From Bacillota bacterium (GTDB lineage Bacteria > Bacillota > Clostridia > Lachnospirales > Lachnospiraceae), in NCBI GenBank assembly GCA_023407575.1, contig JAEYLX010000075.1, positions 1 through 64,000 on the forward strand: 64,000 bases of DNA. The letters run 5' to 3'. Below the pieces are notes generated by a model. That model saw only the letters and a program-made list of their open reading frames with translations, had not been told where the DNA came from and searched no databases. Below, in pieces: positions 9,547 through 18,272 of this stretch. Made by a program: the position numbers and the translations under genes. How positions within the stretch are numbered: the first letter of the stretch is position 1; each line of letters starts with the position of its first letter.

Positions 9547-10317
9547 TTATTTCGTAACAGTAACTTTAAATTTTGCAACTGTAACGGTCTTCTTATTATA
9601 AGTCTCTTTTACAGTCACAGTATAGGTACCTGCTTTTTTTGCAGTATACTCGTATCCGTAAATACATCCATCACCCAAAGGTTCTTTATACAAACCTTTC
9701 CACTCATCAGCTATATCAAGTGAATCGATATAAGCAGCATCAATCTTAATGTCTTTAATCGTGAAGTTTTTACTATCTGTAGTCCAGGTATAGGTTGCAC
9801 TTGGATTACGGTATAAGATATAAAAGGCTTTGTCATCATAACTCACAAAGCTTTGAATACTATATTCACCGCTTCCAACACTAAATTCTTTTTGATCCGC
9901 TTTAAAAATTGCTTTTTTTACAGTAACCTTACAGTAACCAACCGTAGTAGTTTTACCTTTTAAAGTCTGTTTACAGGTAATTGTTGCAGTCCCCGCTTTT
10001 AGACCAGTAAGATACCCACCGTCTTTACTGATAGTAACGACTTTTGCATCACTTGAGGTGAAGCTGTAGGTTGCGCCTGATACTTTGTTACTTACAGAAA
10101 GTTTCTTTGCGAAGCTAGTTTCATATAAACTAGTATCCCAACTAACCTTTCCGCTCATCTTGCCCATAGGAATTGTCATCTCTTTTGCGCTAAGGGACGG
10201 ACTCTTAGCAGCTGCCTCAGCAACTTGAACCGGAACCAATAAGTTTCCTGCTAATAAAGCAGCAAATAAAGCCATTAAACATAGTAACTTTAGTACATTG
10301 ATTTTCTGTAATTTCAT
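9547..10317 (-). CDS. Secreted protein with bacterial Ig-like domain
   Basis: A Sec signal peptide (charged MKLQKIN, a hydrophobic stretch, and an AEAAA cleavage region near residue 37) is followed by a Big2-type Ig-like domain of about 90 residues: ...SDAKVVTISKDGGYLTGLKAGTATITCKQ. A second beta-rich domain follows with KKAGTYTVTVKETY near the C-terminus, and the protein stops shortly after. No LPXTG, SLH or lipobox is present, so it is probably released or loosely wall-associated. GGAGA precedes the ATG. The function is not known; such domains serve adhesion or structure in larger proteins. It is monocistronic with its own terminator. Confidence 0.75.
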   Translation of the reverse strand: MKLQKINVLKLLCLMALFAALLAGNLLVPVQVAEAAAKSPSLSAKEMTIPMGKMSGKVSWDTSLYETSFAKKLSVSNKVSGATYSFTSSDAKVVTISKDGGYLTGLKAGTATITCKQTLKGKTTTVGYCKVTVKKAIFKADQKEFSVGSGEYSIQSFVSYDDKAFYILYRNPSATYTWTTDSKNFTIKDIKIDAAYIDSLDIADEWKGLYKEPLGDGCIYGYEYTAKKAGTYTVTVKETYNKKTVTVAKFKVTVTK

Positions 10318-10420
10318 TATGCTATCTCCTTAGTATTTTTATGTTTCCTTCTTTAGGAAATCATTACTATTATTTTAACCAATAATTTTTTATATGTAAA
10401 CCAACAGTACATCCGACTTT

Positions 10421-10450
10421 AGACCTATTTTTTAGTATAAAAATAGGTCT
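10421..10450. promoter_or_regulatory. Perfect 12-bp inverted repeat upstream of Ig-like gene
   Basis: AGACCTATTTTT (10421-10432) and its exact complement (10439-10450) with a 6-base loop lie about 100 bases upstream of the secreted-protein start and 220 bases before the next plus-strand gene. It could be an operator or a short hairpin. It is the only structure I see in the 352-base gap 10318-10669. Confidence 0.4.
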
Positions 10451-10669
10451 ATTGTATATTTAATATCCGTATTGGATAGCACAAAGATGTTCTAATTTTT
10501 TAATATTTTTATTGATTATATTGGCTTAAAGTATTATATTAGAATAATTATTTTAATCATCATAGAGTTGGCAATACTTTACAGGGATTTGTTTTACGAG
10601 CAATACTTGCACAGTTCTTATTAACCTCTGAAAAAAATGAAGAAATGAATAGTATAAAGGAGATTTAGA

Positions 10670-10978
10670 ATGAGTTTTAACGGGATAATTATCGGTTGCG
10701 CTGCCTTTTTGATTATCGGTGTGTTTCACCCTATTGTCATTAAATGTGAATATTACTTTACAGAAAAGATATGGCCAATCTTTCTCATTATAGGATTAGC
10801 TTCTATCATAATTTCTTGTAGTATTGAAAATCATGTTCTTTCAGCAATCCTAGCTATTTTTGGTTGTTCGAGCCTATGGTCTATTATTGAATTAAAGGAA
10901 CAGAAAAAACGAGTTGAAAAGGGATGGTTTCCCAAAAATCCTAATCTAAAAAATCCCAATATAAATAAGATGAAATGA
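10670..10978 (+). CDS. Small membrane protein, DUF4491-like
   Basis: The 102-residue protein has three hydrophobic segments: about residues 3-24, 36-50 and 54-72. Between the first and second is HPIVIKCEYYF, and the tail is charged and polar (ELKEQKKRVEKGWFPKNPNL). The form, with N-terminal FNGIIIG and an internal HP-V-IK-EY-F motif, resembles the small integral membrane family DUF4491 as I recall it; I cannot test that here. AAGGAGATTTAGA precedes the ATG. It converges with the diguanylate cyclase gene, and a shared hairpin lies between them. Confidence 0.6.
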   Translation: MSFNGIIIGCAAFLIIGVFHPIVIKCEYYFTEKIWPIFLIIGLASIIISCSIENHVLSAILAIFGCSSLWSIIELKEQKKRVEKGWFPKNPNLKNPNINKMK

Positions 10979-11003
10979 TAAATCGTTTTGCTTGTTATGA
11001 ATA

Positions 11004-11051
11004 AAAAACGCTAACATAAATCCAATGAAGAATGATTTATATCAGCGTTTT
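11004..11051. terminator. Bidirectional terminator between convergent genes
   Basis: AAAAACGCT at the left and AGCGTTTTT at the right bracket an inner ATAAATC/GATTTAT stem, giving a hairpin with A/T tracts on both sides between the convergent small membrane protein and diguanylate cyclase genes. It can serve both strands. Confidence 0.75.
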
Positions 11052-11069
11052 TAGTCTGGACTGCAAATG

Positions 11070-12581
11070 TTATTTCCCTATTTTAATAGTTTTTATATTA
11101 TCCTTTTTCGTCTTTCTCTTTTCTTTATACATTTGCTTATCAGCCTTTTCAATTATCTCTTCTAGGTCGATATCCATTTCAGAATTGTAAAAGAATAGTC
11201 CGTGACTAGCCATTATCTGGTAGGGATTTTGTTCTTTCTGATTTCTAACGATAAGCTGTTCTTTAATTTCATTCCATACATTTTCCGCATGATTTTTGCT
11301 CTTGTCTTTAAAAATGATGATAAATTCATCGCCACCTAAACGGAAAAAGATATCTTCCTCCCTAATCTTACTTTGTATTGTTTCGCAAAAAATAGTAATA
11401 TATCGATCTCCTTCGGTATGCCCGTAAGTGTCATTCACTTTTTTCAAGTTATTAATATCCATGAAACATAATGTAAATTCCATAGAAGTATCTTTTGCTT
11501 CTTCCAATAGTTCCTCTAATTTTTTTAATCCAATTCTCCTATTCAGAATACCTGTTAAGGCATCAATAGAAGCATAATGAGACAATTCTTCTTCATTTTT
11601 CCTGATTTCTGTTATATCCATAATACCTGTCAGAATGCATTTTTCGCCATGATAATCAATTAATTCATAATTGGCAGTAACCCAGGTCTGATTACCATTA
11701 AAATTATATTCCACAATTCGATTATAGGTATTGTTATGTTCCTTTAATTCGTTTAAAAGAGCGATTTTGCTTTCATTCTTAATAAAGCGATCTATACTAT
11801 GATAATTCTTAACCTCATCTTCATCAATTCCAATTAAGCTGCAGGCTCTCTTACTTGCTTCAATAATCTTTCCATCCTTTAGCCTGGTTATTAGCACCGG
11901 ATAAGGGTTTATGTAAAAGAGTCTCTTAAAATTTTCTTCACTTGCCTTTAGCTTCTTACGATAGAAGAACTCCAGCATTCTTTGCCTGTAGAATATAACA
12001 CCTAATAAAGTCGCTGCTCCAACAAAAACTGTGGCATTCGCTTGTTTTGCTATTAAAAGATCTATGTCTTTACTATAAGCAGCTAATCCAACCAGAAATA
12101 TTAGATGATTAACCCCAAATGCCAATAACATATAGGATGGTTTTAAGGAAAATGCAATTGCAGCAATTAAAATAAGTATAATATAGGAATATAGGTTACC
12201 GGTATGCAATTGACTGTTAATGGAGGATAGTGCACCAAATAAAATATAGAGAAAAACATAGAGCTTAACTATAAAAGATCTAATGCGATTATATTTATTT
12301 CCTTTCTTTTGCGCAATCCACTTATAAAAGTCCAAAAACGCAGCGGATACAATCACACATACCACATGCATAACGATAAGAGTCGTAGTATAAATCCTAT
12401 TGGCATCACTTCTAATAATTGTCCAATCAAAAAAGACCCAAAAAATAGTTAGGCAAAGAGAAGCTACTGAAATCAGCCTAATTCTACTTAAAACGATCTG
12501 ACTGTTATATTTCTCAAACTCTTTTTGTTCTTTGTCGGATCTGCTTATGAAAAGCTTTAATCCTTCCTTTATCCATTCCAT
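11070..12581 (-). CDS. Membrane PAS-GGDEF diguanylate cyclase
   Basis: About 503 residues. Several hydrophobic helices fill roughly residues 35-200, a PAS domain follows (FKRLFYINPYPVLITRLKDGKI...), and a C-terminal GGDEF domain ends the protein. The active-site loop is intact (RLGGDEF), and an RxxD inhibitory site (REED) lies five residues upstream, as in product-inhibited cyclases, so it should make cyclic di-GMP from two GTP. The frame extends to 12701, but the ATG at 12581 is supported by AAGGAA seven bases before it, and the upstream extension would overlap the PadR gene. Signals sensed by the membrane part are unknown. Confidence 0.9.
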   Translation of the reverse strand: MEWIKEGLKLFISRSDKEQKEFEKYNSQIVLSRIRLISVASLCLTIFWVFFDWTIIRSDANRIYTTTLIVMHVVCVIVSAAFLDFYKWIAQKKGNKYNRIRSFIVKLYVFLYILFGALSSINSQLHTGNLYSYIILILIAAIAFSLKPSYMLLAFGVNHLIFLVGLAAYSKDIDLLIAKQANATVFVGAATLLGVIFYRQRMLEFFYRKKLKASEENFKRLFYINPYPVLITRLKDGKIIEASKRACSLIGIDEDEVKNYHSIDRFIKNESKIALLNELKEHNNTYNRIVEYNFNGNQTWVTANYELIDYHGEKCILTGIMDITEIRKNEEELSHYASIDALTGILNRRIGLKKLEELLEEAKDTSMEFTLCFMDINNLKKVNDTYGHTEGDRYITIFCETIQSKIREEDIFFRLGGDEFIIIFKDKSKNHAENVWNEIKEQLIVRNQKEQNPYQIMASHGLFFYNSEMDIDLEEIIEKADKQMYKEKRKTKKDNIKTIKIGK

Positions 12582-12630
12582 AAGGTCGTTCCTTTTTTGT
12601 TCGTTATATGTTTCAAGTATTATATAAGAA

Positions 12631-12655
12631 AGGCATTCCCAATTCCCAGGAATGC
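12631..12655 (-). terminator. Probable terminator after PadR gene
   Basis: GGCATTCC and its exact complement flank a 9-base loop just after the PadR gene, and TTTCTT follows on the minus strand. The stem is short at 8 bp but GC-richer than its surroundings. Readthrough into the diguanylate cyclase gene is possible. Confidence 0.5.
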
Positions 12656-12678
12656 CATTCAAACATATATATATTATA

Positions 12679-13257
12679 TCAAATACGAGGTATGGAATCA
12701 AGATATTTTTGCGTATCTCCCTCCAGTAACCCCACTGCTTCCTCTGCCCAATCGAGATAAGCTTTATAAAGATGTTGGCCGAATAAAACCGTAATGTAAT
12801 AAAACATATGATCCTGTTGTTCTCCTAATACACTTTCCAGATTTGCCTTAAACATCTCAATCATTTTTAGGTTCTCTGTATATCTTGCCTTAAAGGCTTC
12901 AATTCTATTTGTGCTCTCTTCTACAGGTACTAGGCTGCCAAAAAATAGTTTAAGTAATATCTCATATTTCGTATATTCCCTTTGCTCGGGTAATTTCAGC
13001 CATTCTGTTAAAGCTAATCTACCAGCATCGGTTATGGAGTATAAGTTTTTTTCTGGACCTTTCGTCTCCTCACTGGTACGTTTGGTTACCAGCTCTTCCT
13101 TTTCAAGTTTCGCAAGCGTTGGATATATTTGACCATAACCTACTTCCCAAAAGCTACTAATCATATAGTCCGCTCTTTTCTTAATATCATATCCACTTAG
13201 ATCTTCATGATTTAATAACCCTAGGATGATATAGATTGTCGTATTTTCTTTTGCCAT
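12679..13257 (-). CDS. PadR-family transcriptional regulator
   Basis: The 192-residue protein has the PadR winged helix (ILGLLNHEDLSGYDIKKRADY...WEVGYGQIYPTLAKLEKEELV, residues 10-58) and the C-terminal PadR/Vir-type helical domain. PadR proteins commonly repress efflux genes until a drug binds. Here it is third in an operon after an ABC ATPase and permease, with an 80-base gap, so it probably controls that exporter. AAGGAGCAAGAA precedes the ATG. Family assignment is clear; the ligand is unknown. Confidence 0.92.
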   Translation of the reverse strand: MAKENTTIYIILGLLNHEDLSGYDIKKRADYMISSFWEVGYGQIYPTLAKLEKEELVTKRTSEETKGPEKNLYSITDAGRLALTEWLKLPEQREYTKYEILLKLFFGSLVPVEESTNRIEAFKARYTENLKMIEMFKANLESVLGEQQDHMFYYITVLFGQHLYKAYLDWAEEAVGLLEGDTQKYLDSIPRI

Positions 13258-13336
13258 TTCTTGCTCCTTGTATCACAGATTCTATTTCTTCTGTTTCTAT
13301 AGATTTCTTTTCTGCATTCATTAATTTATTTAGCCT

Positions 13337-14173
13337 TTAACCCCAAATTGCACTGCCATCTGTGGAGCTTCTATTTAATCTGGAGAAGTCCGTCTTAACA
13401 AAAGATAACGTCGATAACAGTAAAAATATCAAACCAATTGCAAGAATGATAACAAATGACATAAAGGGAGTAACAATAAAGCCATTGATACTAATTGCTA
13501 ATTCCTCCTGTATCAATTCAGCTGTTGAAAGGCCCGTCTTTTCCAAAACAATCATGCGGAAGAAGGCTGTTGCATAGGTCATCGGATTAATATAAGCCAC
13601 ATATTTAAGGGTGCCCGGTAGCATTGATAAGGGTATATAGGCTCCGGAAAGAAAGGTTAACGGCATTGTTACAGCAGTCTTTATAATCTGAAAAGTCTGT
13701 CCATTGCGAACCTTGGTTGCCATAAATAATCCAACACCAGAAAATACAAGACCAATACTTATCATTGAAATTAAAATATAGAAAGGTGTGGTCCAGGTTG
13801 TGAATTTAATACCAATAAATAGACCAATGATTAATATTAAAAGTCCTTGAAGAGTTGAAACAGTGGCAGCAGATAATAACTGACCCATTGCAACAGCTAT
13901 TCTTTTTGCAGGGGATACCAGTACCTCTTTCATAAATCCACTTACCATATCATCAACCGTTGATGAGGCTAAATTCAGTGAACCTTCAAATACAGTTGTT
14001 ATTATAACACCGGAAAGCATATAGGCAATGGGATTTTCAATAAAATCATTTTTAAAGACTGCACCGAATACATATACAAAGAAAAACGGAAAGATCAACG
14101 AAAATATTAAACCCGTTTTATTTCTTATAAAGGCTTTTAATCCTCTTTTCCATAAAGCAAATACAGTACTCAT
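13337..14173 (-). CDS. ABC-2 type efflux permease
   Basis: The 278-residue integral membrane protein has six predicted hydrophobic segments and the ABC-2 signature region (SGAYIPLSMLPGTLKYVAYINPMTYATAFFRMI, about residues 182-214) typical of DrrB/YadH-type exporters. Its start is two bases from the ATPase stop, so the two are translationally linked. It should form a homodimeric pore with the ATPase to export a drug, lipid or polymer. GGAGGC precedes the ATG. Substrate cannot be read from the sequence. Confidence 0.9.
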   Translation of the reverse strand: MSTVFALWKRGLKAFIRNKTGLIFSLIFPFFFVYVFGAVFKNDFIENPIAYMLSGVIITTVFEGSLNLASSTVDDMVSGFMKEVLVSPAKRIAVAMGQLLSAATVSTLQGLLILIIGLFIGIKFTTWTTPFYILISMISIGLVFSGVGLFMATKVRNGQTFQIIKTAVTMPLTFLSGAYIPLSMLPGTLKYVAYINPMTYATAFFRMIVLEKTGLSTAELIQEELAISINGFIVTPFMSFVIILAIGLIFLLLSTLSFVKTDFSRLNRSSTDGSAIWG

Positions 14174-14174
14174 A

Positions 14175-15095
14175 TTAAGCCTCCTCTCTTATCTTTTTAC
14201 CTGTAATCTCTAAAAACACATCATTAAAGGTACCTTTTTTTATTTCAATGTTGGTGATTTCTTCTTTATGATCACTAAGTACCTGCAACAATCCTTCCAG
14301 ATTTTCAGCTATTACTTTATAATATCCCTCTTTCTTTTCATAACTTAAATCATGTTTTACCAATAACTGTTCCAATACTTCTCCATTTTTAGTGGTGATA
14401 TACGCTTTATCCTTGGTATATTGCTTTTTTAATGCATAAGGTGTATCGTGCGCTACTATAACACCTCCATCAATAATTGCAATTTTATCACAGATTTCTG
14501 CTTCTTCCATATAATGCGTGGTTAAAAAGATGGTAATATTTCTTTCTTTTTGAAGCTTAATAATGTACTCCCAAATATGGGCTCTTGTCTGTGGATCAAG
14601 ACCAGTAGTAGGTTCATCTAAAAATAACACTTTTGGGTAATGAATGAGTCCACGGGCTATTTCTACACGTCGTTTCATACCTCCAGATAAAGCACTCACC
14701 AGTTTCTTTCTCTCTGCTAATAAATCCACAAGAGTTAATACAAACTGAATTCGCTCCTCAACTTCATTTTTGGGTATGTTATAAAAGACGCAATGCATTT
14801 TCAGATTTTCTTCAATCGTCATTTTTGCATCCAGAGTTGAATCTTGAAATACAACACCGATTGCAGCTCTTACCTCACTCTTTTGCTCTGTTACATCCTT
14901 ACCATCAATCAAGAGTGTTCCGGCTGTTTTTTCAAAAATTGTACAAAGGGTATTAATCGTTGTGCTCTTTCCGGCCCCATTCGGTCCTAGAAATGCAAAA
15001 ACACTTCCTTCCTGTACATCAAAAGTTATATCATTCACAGCCGTGAAATTACCATAGGTTTTTGTAAAATTTTTCACTTCAATAATTGAACTCAT
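14175..15095 (-). CDS. ABC transporter ATP-binding protein (DrrA type)
   Basis: The 306-residue ATPase shows Walker A GPNGAGKST (near residue 37), a Q-loop in GVVFQDSTLD, signature ALSGGMKRR, Walker B VLFLDEPTTGLDPQ and an H-loop in FLTTHYMEEAE. A C-terminal extension of about 80 residues, ending KGTFNDVFLEITGKKIREE, is characteristic of the daunorubicin-resistance DrrA type. It is the first gene of the ATPase-permease-PadR operon. All catalytic motifs are intact. Confidence 0.95.
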   Translation of the reverse strand: MSSIIEVKNFTKTYGNFTAVNDITFDVQEGSVFAFLGPNGAGKSTTINTLCTIFEKTAGTLLIDGKDVTEQKSEVRAAIGVVFQDSTLDAKMTIEENLKMHCVFYNIPKNEVEERIQFVLTLVDLLAERKKLVSALSGGMKRRVEIARGLIHYPKVLFLDEPTTGLDPQTRAHIWEYIIKLQKERNITIFLTTHYMEEAEICDKIAIIDGGVIVAHDTPYALKKQYTKDKAYITTKNGEVLEQLLVKHDLSYEKKEGYYKVIAENLEGLLQVLSDHKEEITNIEIKKGTFNDVFLEITGKKIREEA

Positions 15096-15292
15096 ATTGC
15101 TTATTCACCTTACCTTCCTATTTTTTATACAAACATATATTATTCAATAGCTATCAGCTGACTAAAACCCCTTAAAACTATATCCAATTTTTTAAGTATT
15201 TAAATGGAGTATTTCCAAATATACCATATATTTATCTGTTTGTAAATTTACAAATAGTCAGATTACAAACTTTTGTTCCTATTTTGCTAAAA

Positions 15293-15333
15293 GAGGAGTC
15301 AATGCAAAAGTTTTACTTCTGCATTGACTCCTC
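15293..15333 (-). terminator. Terminator after the M56 sensor gene
   Basis: A perfect 14-bp stem (15293-15306 with 15320-15333) is followed by TTTT on the minus strand, 25 bases past the M56 stop codon. This is a strong Rho-independent terminator. Confidence 0.85.
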
Positions 15334-15357
15334 TTCACACTAAAATGTTCGTAACTC

Positions 15358-17613
15358 TTATGGCTCCTCTACTCCAAATTCTATAACAAAAGGGTTCCCA
15401 GCCTTATCCCAGTCTAGTAAAAACGTAGCCCAGCCCACCTTATGATCAATACCACCTTCTCCATACAGGTATTCCTTTGCCAAAAGATACTGACGCCCAT
15501 CTTTATTTACTATATTAAATTCTGTGAATCCTCTGGAATTACCTCCCGCTATATAATTCTCTCTCCTGTTTTTAGCATTATAATTACCGTCAGAATACAA
15601 AGAATTATCAGCATTAAATTCAATCGTCTTTCCTAAGCCGTCACTAACCGCCTTGTATTTATTATTCCCTTTCCCAAATAAAACATTTACCAGATACCCT
15701 TCATCTATAATGTTATCCACTCCCTCCAGATCTCCTCTTGGGAAGGTCATTTGAACAAGGCTATTGTCCTTATATTTAAATATATATTTTGCCAAAGAAC
15801 CATTACCACCAACACCTCCGGTGTCAAGGCTACAGATGACCTCAATATTTCCATCATTATCTACATCTCCAGCAAGAAGCTGTCGTAAAGCAATATAATA
15901 ATTGCCGTCATTTAACTCCTTCACATAAGCAACATCTTCATTCATGTAAAGAGCCAGATATGCCTTAGGATAGTCCTCTGTGGTAATTGCTCCATTTTGT
16001 AAAGTCAATAATACTACTCGATCTAATGTACCATCCTGATCTAAGTCATCATATTGCACACCACGAAGGTCATAACTTCCTTCTGCATATGGAATATCTG
16101 TTATTAACTTTTCATACCAGTCTTCGCTTTGCTCAGCAGATATGCCGGATTGTAAGCTTAGGGTATCCCAACTATCTTTTAATACTTTCTCCACCGGAGC
16201 GGATAATTCATTTGGAGTATTAATTGCATAAATCTGATATCCGGCTTCATCAAAAGTTTCTAACCACAAGCTACCATTCCCGAGTCCTACCCCATACATG
16301 TTCTCGACTTTATTACTGGTAGCTAAAACCAAAGACTTTAGTTCTTGTGTGATGATTTGATCATAGGTTAGCAAGAAATCCTCGTCACTCTGCATTACCT
16401 TTTCCTGTCCATTTATCATCAACTTAATTGGGTATTTTACAAGCGATGCAAATCCAGACTTATTATTATCTCCCAGATACTTTATAACTAATTCTATGAA
16501 CTCGTCTTTGGTTAACTTCGTGGTATCCACTGGCTCCTCCTCTAACGCTATAGAAGTTGGTGCTGCCGTGGGTTTAATCTCTGGAGTAACTGTCACATCG
16601 TTGGTATTCGTATCTAAGTTCTTATTTTCTTCTTTTCCTGGAACTGTAAGAAAGCAAAAGGCGCATATCCCTATTAAAAGAATCAATAAAATACTTAAAA
16701 CTAGCTTCGGTTTACGGAATTTCATAATATGTTTAATCCTACTTTCTGTATTTGTTTCACCAAAGGAAACAATAATTGCTAATTTACTCTGTTTCATTGC
16801 AAAATTAAGAAGTGTCTGCGCATATTCTTTTTTGTTATTGATATCCGCATATTTTAATACTTCCTCATCACAAAACATTTCTCTGTCCTGATTCATCAAA
16901 TAAACTGCTAACCATACCAAAGGATTCCACCAATGCAAACATAATGCAATTATTTGAAGAATACGTAGCTGTGGATCAAAATGTCTGATATGACATCGTT
17001 CATGGTTTACAATATAAGTTCTTTCTGCTCCAAAGATACCAAAAGGGAGGTAAATACGTGGCTTAATACAACCCATGACAAAGGGTGAGTGAATGCGGTC
17101 ACATTCCCAGGTACCATCCAGTGTTATTACTGCTGTTCGAAGTAAATGCTTCATTCTTACATATTGAACCATATGAAGGATACTCATTATTGCTGTACCT
17201 AATATACCAACTACAATTAGAATGACCTCTAAATTCCATTTAGATTGTACTACATCATTTGTTGTAGACGGTGCTGATGGCTCATAACTTGGACTTGTAT
17301 TAATAGGTTCTTCACTGTCCTTAGTCCCCTCGTTAATTTGTGTATTGCCAGTATTAATAGCTGGTAAGCCGGCTGATGCAGATGGCTGATTTTGCTGTGT
17401 GGATACTATTCGGGGACTTTCCATCTGTGGCACTAAACTGAAACTACTTTCTATAAATATTGGACATAATAACCTTAGAAGTACCAATCCCCATAGGAAG
17501 CAAGTGTAAACTTTCGGTAGTTTTTTTATAAGCAATCTTATTACCAAAACCACAGCAATGAGCAGGGAAGCTTGCAGACTCATTCTTAATAAAACATCTA
17601 AAAAATTCATCAT
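15358..17613 (-). CDS. BlaR1-like M56 membrane metalloprotease with C-terminal repeat domain
   Basis: The 751-residue protein starts with two membrane helices, a Ser/Thr-rich loop (about residues 70-125), a third helix near 130, then the cytosolic M56 zinc protease with HERCH (HExxH) and the downstream NPLVW...REMFCDEEVL region. A fourth helix lies near 310 (LVLSILLILLIGICAFCFLTV). The outer domain of about 430 residues is not a penicillin-binding domain. It carries DLDQDG and DVDNDG calcium-loop-like motifs, as in FG-GAP/VCBS repeats. It overlaps the BlaI gene by four bases (ATGA), so the pair is translationally coupled. It probably senses an external signal and triggers BlaI cleavage. Confidence 0.85.
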   Translation of the reverse strand: MMNFLDVLLRMSLQASLLIAVVLVIRLLIKKLPKVYTCFLWGLVLLRLLCPIFIESSFSLVPQMESPRIVSTQQNQPSASAGLPAINTGNTQINEGTKDSEEPINTSPSYEPSAPSTTNDVVQSKWNLEVILIVVGILGTAIMSILHMVQYVRMKHLLRTAVITLDGTWECDRIHSPFVMGCIKPRIYLPFGIFGAERTYIVNHERCHIRHFDPQLRILQIIALCLHWWNPLVWLAVYLMNQDREMFCDEEVLKYADINNKKEYAQTLLNFAMKQSKLAIIVSFGETNTESRIKHIMKFRKPKLVLSILLILLIGICAFCFLTVPGKEENKNLDTNTNDVTVTPEIKPTAAPTSIALEEEPVDTTKLTKDEFIELVIKYLGDNNKSGFASLVKYPIKLMINGQEKVMQSDEDFLLTYDQIITQELKSLVLATSNKVENMYGVGLGNGSLWLETFDEAGYQIYAINTPNELSAPVEKVLKDSWDTLSLQSGISAEQSEDWYEKLITDIPYAEGSYDLRGVQYDDLDQDGTLDRVVLLTLQNGAITTEDYPKAYLALYMNEDVAYVKELNDGNYYIALRQLLAGDVDNDGNIEVICSLDTGGVGGNGSLAKYIFKYKDNSLVQMTFPRGDLEGVDNIIDEGYLVNVLFGKGNNKYKAVSDGLGKTIEFNADNSLYSDGNYNAKNRRENYIAGGNSRGFTEFNIVNKDGRQYLLAKEYLYGEGGIDHKVGWATFLLDWDKAGNPFVIEFGVEEP

Positions 17614-17972
17614 ATATTTTCCGAGGCCTCCTCAATCATCTTTTTCAATCGATCTGCCTCTTCTTTTGATATTTTTCTATCTCGCAGAAAGGTTGCAAAT
17701 AATTGAGGGATATCTCCCCCAAAGGTTTTCTCCAAGAACATATCACTTTCCTGCCTTATAATCTGTTCTCTTGCTACTAAGGCAGATACAATAGTATTCT
17801 TACTTTCAACTATCTTCTTTTCTGTTAGTTTTTTAATCACTGTATATGTAGTAGACTTCTTCCAGCCCAGTTTTTCTTCGCAGATTTTGACCAATTCTGG
17901 TGAACTTATAGGTTCCGATTCCCAAAGGATTAATAAAAATCGATATTCGCTCTCAAAAATTGTGTATTGCAC
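17610..17972 (-). CDS. BlaI/MecI-family repressor (first unit)
   Basis: The 120-residue protein matches the BlaI/MecI/CopY winged-helix family: EYRFLLILWESEPISSPELVKICEEKLGWKKSTTYTVIKKLTEKKIV over residues 9-55, with a C-terminal dimerisation and cleavage region. It is paired with the M56 protease directly downstream, the standard arrangement for beta-lactam-type sensing. Two 18-bp operators overlap its own promoter, so it should repress this operon. No beta-lactamase or penicillin-binding gene is adjacent, so the regulated output beyond itself is unknown. Confidence 0.93.
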   Translation of the reverse strand: MQYTIFESEYRFLLILWESEPISSPELVKICEEKLGWKKSTTYTVIKKLTEKKIVESKNTIVSALVAREQIIRQESDMFLEKTFGGDIPQLFATFLRDRKISKEEADRLKKMIEEASENI

Positions 17973-17989
17973 TCCGACACCTTCTTTCC

Positions 17990-18048
17990 AGTCTATTGCA
18001 ATCGACTGATGATAGGTTCAGTCTATCACAATAGACTAAAAGTGTCAA
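17990..18048 (-). promoter_or_regulatory. BlaI promoter with twin operators
   Basis: On the minus strand TTGACA (18043-18048), a 17-base spacer and TAGACT (18020-18025) form a good vegetative promoter. Two 18-bp inverted repeats overlie or follow it: AGTCTAT-CACA-ATAGACT at 18020-18037 is perfect, and AGTCTATTGCAATCGACT at 17990-18007 is nearly so. They lie 30 bp apart, about three helical turns on one face. This suits repression by the BlaI dimer. Confidence 0.8.
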
Positions 18049-18087
18049 TGAGAGGATTTATCCATATTTATGTTATAATTTATAAAA

Positions 18088-18147
18088 GAGCGGACAACAG
18101 TTTCATATACAGTTATTATCTGTATTTTGAATCTATTGTCCGTTCTC
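18088..18147 (-). terminator. Long imperfect hairpin, terminator of the two-component operon
   Basis: CGGACAA at 18091-18097 pairs with TTGTCCG further right, and inner ATACAG/CTGTAT arms extend the stem with bulges. On the minus strand CTCTTTTATAAA follows. It separates the lipoprotein gene from the BlaI promoter and probably ends the two-component transcript. Confidence 0.6.
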
Positions 18148-18272
18148 GTAATCACATTATATTTTTATTCAAATTATAATTTATTTAATATTATATTCAT
18201 TTCTATATCTAATCTATAATATCGCTTATCTAAGATACTCACGTTTCGTATCGTTTCATTCTTTCAACAACC

